Shown here one piece after another: positions 1-5,878 of a DNA stretch of 5,878 nucleotides (the first letter of the stretch is position 1; each line of letters opens with the position of its first letter). The notes under the pieces are model-generated. The model saw only the letters and a program-made list of their open reading frames with translations. It made no database searches and was not told where the DNA came from. The translations under genes were made by a program, and so were the position numbers. The DNA is from Campylobacter sp. UBA1713 (GTDB taxonomy: Bacteria > Campylobacterota > Campylobacteria > Campylobacterales > Campylobacteraceae), in NCBI GenBank assembly GCA_002317305.1, contig DCIZ01000057.1, positions 355 to 6,232 of the forward strand, written 5' to 3'.

Positions 1-24
1 GGCATGCAGCAAGGCATGCAACAA
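1..24 (+). repeat. Tandem 12-bp repeat, two copies seen
   Basis: GGCATGCAGCAA at 1-12 is followed directly by GGCATGCAACAA at 13-24, with 11 of 12 bases identical. It encodes GMQQ twice. The array touches the window edge, so more copies may lie to the left. The unit length is a multiple of three, so copy number could change without shifting the frame. Confidence 0.7.
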
Positions 25-108
25 GCACTTCAAAACCTCATGAAAACCCTAAACATCTCAAAAGAGAAAGCTATGGAGCTCATCGGCATGGAAAAGGCGA
101 AAAAGTAA
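1..108 (+). CDS. C-terminal end of a cut-off gene, possibly an Rpn/PD-(D/E)XK nuclease-family protein
   Basis: Only the last 35 codons and a TAA stop are in the window, in frame with base 1; the start lies off the left edge. The tail begins with two GMQQ units and continues as an amphipathic helix with the segment LNISKEKAMELIGMEK, ending in lysines. Proteins of the Rpn family (recombination-promoting nuclease, often annotated as a putative transposase) commonly end in Gly/Gln/Glu repeats followed by a short helical segment of the type 'L...G.S.E.A..I.G', so this is my best guess. The catalytic part is not visible, so neither nuclease activity nor the family can be confirmed. It faces the glycosyltransferase gene and is separated from it by the stem-loop at 148-185. 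Any other protein with a helical Gln-rich tail remains possible. Confidence 0.4.
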   Translation, partial: GMQQGMQQALQNLMKTLNISKEKAMELIGMEKAKK

Positions 109-116
109 ATTTAAGA

Positions 117-227
117 GCATCTCTAAAAGCCAGTTTAGCTCGGTTTTAAAGAAACATCGGCTACGGCGTTAGCTGATGTTTCTTTTGAAAGCAAGCCACT
201 CAAATTTATCAAGCGGTTTTTAGAGAG
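117..227. repeat. Fold-back dispersed repeat, copy 1
   Basis: The left arm CTCTAAAAGCC (121-131) is the reverse complement of GGTTTTTAGAG (215-225) except for one position that could pair as G-U in RNA. A 38-nt stem-loop (148-185) sits inside. Bases 117-146 match 5817-5846 at 26 of 30 positions, and all four differences are transitions. The element fills nearly the whole gap between two convergent genes. It is probably a small non-coding dispersed repeat; I do not recognise a named family. Confidence 0.6.
148..185. terminator. Bidirectional intrinsic terminator
   Basis: AAAGAAACATCGGCTA (148-163) pairs over 16 positions with TAGCTGATGTTTCTTT (170-185) around the 6-nt loop CGGCGT; one pair is a G-T wobble. 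The stem is flanked by A residues on the left and TTTT (183-186) on the right, so a U tract follows the hairpin on either strand. It lies 39 nt after the stop of the plus-strand gene ending at 108 and 56 nt after the stop of the minus-strand glycosyltransferase, which is where a shared terminator for convergent genes would be expected. Confidence 0.75.
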
Positions 228-241
228 TCATTTAGCATTTT

Positions 242-1324
242 TTAGCACACGTTTTTTAGCGTTTTTAAAATTTCTGCCTTTACCGCCACTTCGAACTCGC
301 CCGTCTCTTCACGCAGGCACTTTGCAAAGCCACTCTCTTTGCAGCCTTTTTTGGCGCACGGAACGCATGGTAAATTTGGCGTGATGCAAACATGCCTTCC
401 CACACGCTGAACGCCGCTTTTGTGCTCGTAAAGTCCAGCCACTTCGTTGTCCCACGCGCCCCAGTGCCACATAGGAATCGACCCAAACATCACCACACAC
501 GGCGTGTTTTGCGAAGCTGCTATGTGCGAGGAGGCGGTATCGACGCCCACGTAAATCGCCGCTTGCCTAGCTACGCCGGCAAACTCTGTCAGGCTTAACT
601 GCCCGCACAGATTTACTACTTTTGTGCCATTTTCGCCCGCACTCAAATTTGACTTTCCGCTGCCACAAAGCGCCACGAATCTACCCACCTTTTCGTGCTC
701 GTTTGGCGCGCCACTCACCACCACGCTCAGCCCTCTTTGCATGACAAACCTAGCCAAATTTGCCATCATCTCCAAACTAACGCATTTGTATTCTTCGCTA
801 GCACTTACGCAAAAAAGCGCGAATTTTTCAGGAAGGCTAGCGTTTTTTGGTAAAACGCCACACATCTCCACGCGTTTATGCACAGGCTCAAAACCCAGCG
901 CGCGAAGCAAATTTAGGTCTTGTTCTACCATGTGTGTCTGCCAGTTGCGTTTTACCTCGTGCGTTATGCGAGTGTTATAAAAACGCGACTTTGTCGGAAA
1001 AGAGACGAGTGTTTTTGCACCGCTCAAAACGCCTAGCATGACGCCAAATTTGCCTTCGGTTGAGTTTATGACGATGTCAAATTTTTCACGCCGAATGGCA
1101 AAGATAAATTTGATTTTTGCATAAATTTTGGCAAAAAAAGCGCGCGGATTCGCGAAAATGTGAATTTTACTAACGCACTCATTTCCCTCAAAAACGCCCT
1201 CGCAGCCAGCGTTTAGCGCGTAGTGAATCTCTGCATTTGGAAAAACGCTAGCTAAATTTGAGAGAAGCGGAGTCGAGAGGAGCGTGTCGCCTATGCGGCG
1301 GAATTTTACTACTAAAATTTTCAT
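242..1324 (-). CDS. Glycosyltransferase family 9, heptosyltransferase-like (WaaQ / heptosyltransferase III type)
   Basis: The 360-residue product has the usual length for GT9 enzymes, which transfer ADP-heptose to the inner core of lipopolysaccharide or lipooligosaccharide at the cytoplasmic face of the inner membrane. It opens with the hallmark ILVVKFRRIGDTLLSTPLL (residues 3-21), with the conserved Asp13 of the IGD motif, and has no signal peptide. The donor-binding half carries FCVSAS near 171-176 and YVGVDTASSHIAA (258-270), followed by PCVVMFGS (275-282). A cysteine cluster (313, 320, 323, 328, 336) near the C-terminus resembles the CxPC...GC...CL segment of the putative heptosyltransferase III subfamily. 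The start is fixed by that N-terminus, although the ribosome site is poor: the leader reads ATGGTAAAAAC. The acceptor sugar cannot be told from sequence, so I give no gene symbol. It follows the adenine methyltransferase by 48 nt and ends at the stem-loop. Confidence 0.88.
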   Translation of the reverse strand: MKILVVKFRRIGDTLLSTPLLSNLASVFPNAEIHYALNAGCEGVFEGNECVSKIHIFANPRAFFAKIYAKIKFIFAIRREKFDIVINSTEGKFGVMLGVLSGAKTLVSFPTKSRFYNTRITHEVKRNWQTHMVEQDLNLLRALGFEPVHKRVEMCGVLPKNASLPEKFALFCVSASEEYKCVSLEMMANLARFVMQRGLSVVVSGAPNEHEKVGRFVALCGSGKSNLSAGENGTKVVNLCGQLSLTEFAGVARQAAIYVGVDTASSHIAASQNTPCVVMFGSIPMWHWGAWDNEVAGLYEHKSGVQRVGRHVCITPNLPCVPCAKKGCKESGFAKCLREETGEFEVAVKAEILKTLKNVC

Positions 1325-1372
1325 GTTTTTACCATTTTTGTTTTTTGTTTTTTTTTTGTTTTTAAATGCGAC
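1325..1372 (-). promoter_or_regulatory. A-rich leader of the glycosyltransferase gene with an A10 run
   Basis: The 48-nt spacer between the adenine methyltransferase stop and the glycosyltransferase start is almost entirely A on the coding strand. It has an uninterrupted run of ten A (plus-strand T at 1348-1357), with shorter runs of five to six A nearer the start. No clear Shine-Dalgarno site or convincing -10/-35 pair is visible. A four-codon reading frame (MVKT, 1335-1321) ends in a TGA that overlaps the glycosyltransferase ATG as ATGA. Whether the tract contains a promoter or only a ribosome-accessible leader cannot be decided from the sequence. Confidence 0.4.
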
Positions 1373-1981
1373 CTAAAACCTATCAAACAGCCCAAGAGAC
1401 AAATTTGCCTTTTCAAAATACTCTTTGTCTATCTCACACGCGACTAGCTCAAAGCCTAGATTCCTACACGCCACAGCGATGGTGGCACTTCCTAGATGCG
1501 TGTCTAGAATCTTGTCGCCTTTTTTAGCAAACATTTTCAGTAGCCACTCATAAAGCTCGACAGGTTTTTGCGTAGGGTGAATTTTGTTGCGATTTTTCCT
1601 GACACTAAAATGAAAAATTTTTGACGGCTTGTCAAAAGATGTCCACGCCATCTCCGCCATTGAAAAATTATTTAAACTCTCTGGCTGGTTTTTGTCCCAA
1701 ATGACAAAACACTTGTTAAATTCGCTTTTTGTCCAAAGCAGACCAAAATAGTTGCCACCCCAAATGATCTGATTCTTTGAGACACGAAAAAGTTCATTAA
1801 AATACGCCTCGTTCGGTTTTATATCCCATTTGCTATATTCGTTCATGTTGAATTTTTTGTCGCCACCACGTTTGGTTTTGTTCAAAATGCCATAAGGCGG
1901 ATCGACGATGGCGAGGTCAAAAAAACCATCTTCGTATCTTGCCATGAGATCCATGCAATCTTCGTTTGTTAGTGTTAGCAT
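1373..1981 (-). CDS. Type II N6-adenine DNA methyltransferase (small beta-class)
   Basis: This 202-residue enzyme should transfer a methyl group from S-adenosylmethionine to the N6 of adenine in the target of the neighbouring endonuclease. The catalytic motif DPPY is at 27-30, WGGNYF at 74-79, HPTQKP at 135-140, and the SAM-binding segment DTHLGSATIAVA at 160-171, followed by an acidic ACEID (181-185). The order catalytic motif, variable region, SAM motif is that of beta-class amino-methyltransferases; DPPY favours adenine over N4-cytosine. It is short for the class, leaving only about 100 residues for target recognition. The SAM loop reads LGSAT where relatives usually have a second glycine (GSG). 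Its ATG overlaps the endonuclease stop by 7 nt (ATGCTAA), and GGAG at 1989-1992 lies 7 nt upstream, which supports this start. Confidence 0.88.
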   Translation of the reverse strand: MLTLTNEDCMDLMARYEDGFFDLAIVDPPYGILNKTKRGGDKKFNMNEYSKWDIKPNEAYFNELFRVSKNQIIWGGNYFGLLWTKSEFNKCFVIWDKNQPESLNNFSMAEMAWTSFDKPSKIFHFSVRKNRNKIHPTQKPVELYEWLLKMFAKKGDKILDTHLGSATIAVACRNLGFELVACEIDKEYFEKANLSLGLFDRF

Positions 1982-3405
1982 CGAAAAACTCCAAATTTGT
2001 TTAGGCTCAAATTTGAGATTTGTGCGCTTATGTCTGTGCCAAAATTTGCGCTTACTATCTCGTCAAATTCGCCGTAGTCGATCTCTCTTATGTCGTTGGA
2101 GATGCAGTTATATAAAAATTCAGCAAAAGTGTTTGCCAAGATGATAACCACATTTGACCCCACTATGTCTCGCTTTGCGGCTGGCACATAACGAGGCGTA
2201 ATGACGATGGTGTAAGCTCCGCCTATGTTTTTTCTATGTTCGTTGAGACGAGAGATATTTATCGCAAGAAGTTTATTTGCGGTCGATTTGGCTTCAACGG
2301 CGAATTTTTTTTGTTTTGTTATGTAGAGACACTCAATGTCCGTGTTTCCAGCTTTGCTTAACTTTTTTGCTTCAACGTTGCAAAACATGTTAAAACCTTC
2401 AACTAAAACATCTTCAAACAAGTCGCTAGTTTTGTTTTGCGGGTTGTTTGCGTATGTTTCTATGAGTTTTGGAAGTTCTAAAATTTTACATGTTTTGCTG
2501 TCTATTTCGCCTATTTCGTCTAGCAAAACGCTCGGGTAAAAGCTGTAAATCTCTTTTATGACATCGATTTTAAGCCTGTGTTCGTCAGCCAAATTTAGCG
2601 GAGTTTGCAAAAACGAATGCGCTTTTTCTAGTTTTAAAACAAATTCTTTGACACTTTCGTTCAGGCAAACATAATTTCGTGTGATTTTTCTAAAAGTTTT
2701 CGTTTCGCCTTGTTGTAACTTAAACATCACTTCGCCGTCAAATTTCGCCAAAACTCCCGCACTCTCAAACAGACGACTCACGTAGTAGTCCCACTCGTAA
2801 GAGGCATTTACCAGTTCATGGCGTTGGTTTTTAAAGAGAATTTCAAGCTCGGCGTTTGATTTGTGGCGAAGTGTTAAAATTTCCTGAACTAAATTTTCAT
2901 AGCTTTTTGCATTTTCAACAAACATAACCAAATACGCAACCTCAAACGCGTAAAGTTTACTTTCTAGTCGCTCATCACAAAGAAGTTTAAAGATAAGTCT
3001 AAACGGATAAAGTTGAAATTTTTTGTCGCTTCCACCGTGAGGATGGCTAAACTGAACCGCCCAAAGCATCGCAGTAAATATCTTTTTTTGTCTCTCTTTG
3101 TCATTTTTATGTTTAAAAAACAAATTTCCAAGTGGCGAAAATATAAAACGACCGTTTGATTTGTAGCCAAACATATAAAAACAAAGCTGGTTAATCTTGT
3201 GGTTGGTTGCGTCCAAAACCAAATTTGGATTTCGCTCGCTGTAAAGTCCCATCTCTTTTAGGTGTTGTGCCATTTTGCTCTTTTGTTCTTTCGAGATGAT
3301 CGTTTTTGAAAATTCTTTTAGTTGCACAGCAAATTCGCAAAGCAGTTCAAAATCGCTTATGTGGCGATATAGAATCCACTTATCTTTTAAAATTTGTCTA
3401 GTCAT
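1975..3405 (-). CDS. Type II (probably Type IIS) restriction endonuclease with C-terminal PD-(D/E)XK nuclease domain
   Basis: This 476-residue protein is predicted to cut DNA at or near the site its two neighbours methylate. Residues about 1-310 form a helical, probably DNA-recognising part that includes GRFIFSPLGNLFF (85-97), a winged-helix-like segment. The nuclease core lies at about 325-440: LFEDVLVEGFNM (329-340, possible Glu331), then NTDIECLYITKQKKFAVEAK (354-373). This gives Asp356 followed 15 residues later by Glu371-Ala-Lys373, the PD-(D/E)XK signature. The stretch INISRLNEHRKNIGGAYTIV and the following TPRYVPAAKRDI (403-414) recall the FokI C-terminal/AlwI-type endonucleases; this is memory of the family, not a search. 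Glu331 is a tentative catalytic residue. Its ATG overlaps the cytosine methyltransferase stop by 8 nt (ATGACTAG), and a strong AGAGGT (3411-3416) sits 5 nt upstream. Base composition is low in GC: 19 of 60 at 3121-3180. Confidence 0.8.
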   Translation of the reverse strand: MTRQILKDKWILYRHISDFELLCEFAVQLKEFSKTIISKEQKSKMAQHLKEMGLYSERNPNLVLDATNHKINQLCFYMFGYKSNGRFIFSPLGNLFFKHKNDKERQKKIFTAMLWAVQFSHPHGGSDKKFQLYPFRLIFKLLCDERLESKLYAFEVAYLVMFVENAKSYENLVQEILTLRHKSNAELEILFKNQRHELVNASYEWDYYVSRLFESAGVLAKFDGEVMFKLQQGETKTFRKITRNYVCLNESVKEFVLKLEKAHSFLQTPLNLADEHRLKIDVIKEIYSFYPSVLLDEIGEIDSKTCKILELPKLIETYANNPQNKTSDLFEDVLVEGFNMFCNVEAKKLSKAGNTDIECLYITKQKKFAVEAKSTANKLLAINISRLNEHRKNIGGAYTIVITPRYVPAAKRDIVGSNVVIILANTFAEFLYNCISNDIREIDYGEFDEIVSANFGTDISAQISNLSLNKFGVFRC

Positions 3406-4480
3406 TTTTTACCTCTATTTTTTCTACTATCTTTTTAATCAAAAGTGGCGGAATGCACTCGCCGATGCATTTTCGAATTAGTGTTTCTGGCGTATCTTGT
3501 GGCAAAGCCCAGTCGTGTGGCAATGAGCTTAAAAGCATGAGTTCAAGCGGTGTTAAAACTCTTGCATCGCTGTAAGTTCCGTCTGCTTTTTCTCTACCTG
3601 GATGGACGTTTTGTTGCGAACTAATGGCATCGTTTCGCATCGTGATAGTAGGTGCTGGTCTCTCCCAACTCATTCGGCGATAAGTTGTGTTATAGGCTTT
3701 GATTCTCTCGCCAAATTTGTTTTTTGGGTAAAACACAGCGTTGTCTAGCGCACTTTCGCCACTTTTTGTCTGTTTTAAACACTCAATGTGTTCCAAAGCG
3801 TGTTTTCTTGCAAAATGCCACGGTAAATTTGACCTCTCGCCCGCCTCGATGCTTGGCAAATTCCAAATAACATCTTTGACACAAATTTTACTCTCTTTTT
3901 TTGGCTCGCCCCACGAAAAGCCTTTTTTAAACATTCTGACAACCGCACGTTTTCTAGTCTGTGCCACGCCATAGTTTGCGCTGTCAAATATGTCGGCTTT
4001 GACTTCGTATTCTTTAAATTTAAGTTTTATGATATCTACTATCGTTAAAAAATTTCCTTCAAATTCAAATTTAAGCTTTAAAAATGGTGGCACGTTTTCT
4101 ATCAACACAAAATTTGGTTTTTTGAGTTCAACAAATTCAAGAACTTTAAAAACCAAAAAGTTGCGTTTGTCGCTTCGCATCTGCGTTTCGTTTTTGTTTT
4201 TGCCAGCTACGCTCATGCCTTGACATGGCGGAGAAGCCAGTAAAAAGTCGATTTTGGGTGGTGTGTTTTTTAGAATTTCGCTAAAAATAGTTTCGTCTAA
4301 AATATCGCCACAAATCATTTTCGTGTGTGGATATAGTCGCTCGTGCAGAGTAGCCCTCTCTCGCAAAAGTTCATTTGCAACCAAAACATTAACGCCAATA
4401 TCTTTTAAAAAATGCTCCGCGATTCCCGCACTCGAAAAGAGTGAAACAGCTTTTAAATTTAGTTTTGTTTTAGCGTTCAT
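3398..4480 (-). CDS. Type II C5-cytosine DNA methyltransferase
   Basis: The 360-residue product methylates carbon 5 of a cytosine in double-stranded DNA. All main family motifs appear in order: SAM-binding motif I as SLFSSAGIAE (13-22), catalytic motif IV SPPCQG (83-88) with Cys86 as nucleophile, motif VI ENV (128-130), motif VIII QTRKR (174-178), a target-recognition region of about 85 residues (182-266), motif IX around RRMSWERPAPTIT (268-280), and motif X with GECIPP (340-345). Motif I has FSSAG instead of the common FxGxG, a variant I associate with methyltransferases of two-methylase Type IIS systems. I start at the ATG at 4480 because GGAAAA lies just upstream; an in-frame TTG at 4492 would add four residues. 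It begins 15 nt after purA and overlaps the endonuclease by 8 nt, so protection is encoded before cutting. Confidence 0.92.
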   Translation of the reverse strand: MNAKTKLNLKAVSLFSSAGIAEHFLKDIGVNVLVANELLRERATLHERLYPHTKMICGDILDETIFSEILKNTPPKIDFLLASPPCQGMSVAGKNKNETQMRSDKRNFLVFKVLEFVELKKPNFVLIENVPPFLKLKFEFEGNFLTIVDIIKLKFKEYEVKADIFDSANYGVAQTRKRAVVRMFKKGFSWGEPKKESKICVKDVIWNLPSIEAGERSNLPWHFARKHALEHIECLKQTKSGESALDNAVFYPKNKFGERIKAYNTTYRRMSWERPAPTITMRNDAISSQQNVHPGREKADGTYSDARVLTPLELMLLSSLPHDWALPQDTPETLIRKCIGECIPPLLIKKIVEKIEVKND

Positions 4481-4484
4481 CTGC

Positions 4485-4490
4485 TTTTCC
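4485..4490 (-). promoter_or_regulatory. Ribosome binding site that selects the ATG start of the cytosine methyltransferase
   Basis: On the minus strand GGAAAA is followed by GCAG and the ATG at 4480, leaving 7 nt between GGA and the start codon. The alternative TTG at 4492 overlaps this site and has only weak purines upstream, inside the purA stop region. Confidence 0.55.
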
Positions 4491-4495
4491 AAAAT

Positions 4496-5806
<1,311 letters not shown>

Positions 5807-5816
5807 TCACTAAAGG

Positions 5817-5867
5817 GCATCTCTAAAAACCAGTTTGGCTTGATTTCGAAGAGTGTTTTTAGGAGAT
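5817..5867. repeat. Fold-back dispersed repeat, copy 2
   Basis: ATCTCTAAAAAC (5819-5830) pairs with GTTTTTAGGAGAT (5855-5867) through 12 base pairs with one bulged G at 5862. Its first 30 bases match those of copy 1 (117-146) at 26 positions. It is shorter than copy 1, which carries an extra stem-loop in its middle. It lies upstream of purA, between the candidate purA promoter and whatever gene lies to the right, and could act as a terminator for that gene or as a dispersed repeat. Confidence 0.55.
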
Positions 5868-5878
5868 TTTTTTCTTAA

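Noticed and set aside
117..227. A riboswitch or small RNA gene in the gap
   Set aside because: The structure is explained by nested inverted repeats and a terminator between convergent genes. No promoter or downstream gene in the right orientation supports a riboswitch.
624..980. Plus-strand open frame of 118 codons
   Set aside because: It lies wholly within the well-supported glycosyltransferase gene on the other strand, and its translation has no recognisable motif.
1373..4480. A larger defence island such as BREX, DISARM or Type I/III restriction
   Set aside because: There is no helicase, specificity subunit, PglZ or phospholipase-type gene. The set is complete as a simple Type II system, with purA and a glycosyltransferase on either side.
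4481..4492. TTG start for the cytosine methyltransferase at 4492
   Set aside because: The ATG at 4480 has a well-spaced GGAAAA, and the extra four residues precede the family motifs without adding any.

Overview
The window looks like chromosomal DNA from a Campylobacter-type bacterium (Campylobacterota), probably one of the higher-GC species around C. concisus, C. curvus, C. showae and C. rectus. This is an inference. It rests on the very frequent CAAATTT/AAATTTG word, an ADP-heptose-type lipooligosaccharide glycosyltransferase, A-rich leaders with AAGGA-type ribosome sites, and the protein sequences. No database search was possible.

Layout. At the left edge, on the plus strand, is the last 35 codons of a gene cut by the window. 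It looks like the helical tail of an Rpn/PD-(D/E)XK 'recombination-promoting nuclease' protein, with low confidence. A 133-nt gap follows, holding a strong bidirectional stem-loop (148-185) nested in a longer fold-back repeat (117-227). Everything else is on the minus strand, read right to left: purA (adenylosuccinate synthetase, 5746-4496), a C5-cytosine DNA methyltransferase (4480-3398), a PD-(D/E)XK restriction endonuclease (3405-1975), a small N6-adenine DNA methyltransferase (1981-1373), and a GT9 heptosyltransferase-like gene (1324-242). At the right edge, upstream of purA, are a plausible promoter and a second copy of the fold-back repeat (5817-5867).

How the genes work together. The three middle genes form a compact Type II, probably Type IIS, restriction-modification system. 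Two methyltransferases of different chemistry (m5C and m6A) suit a non-palindromic target whose strands are protected separately. The endonuclease lies between them and overlaps the first methyltransferase by 8 nt and the second by 7 nt, so translation is probably coupled. The first methyltransferase starts 15 nt after the purA stop, and no promoter of its own is evident. The cassette is visibly more AT-rich than purA and the glycosyltransferase, which suggests it was acquired between two resident genes and may be transcribed with purA. The glycosyltransferase follows after a 48-nt A-rich leader containing an A10 run.

Points most worth following up are the restriction-modification system with its undetermined target, the pair of related fold-back repeats exactly 5700 nt apart at the two ends of the window, and the A10 leader of the surface-sugar gene. 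I see no tRNA, rRNA, CRISPR array or complete insertion sequence.
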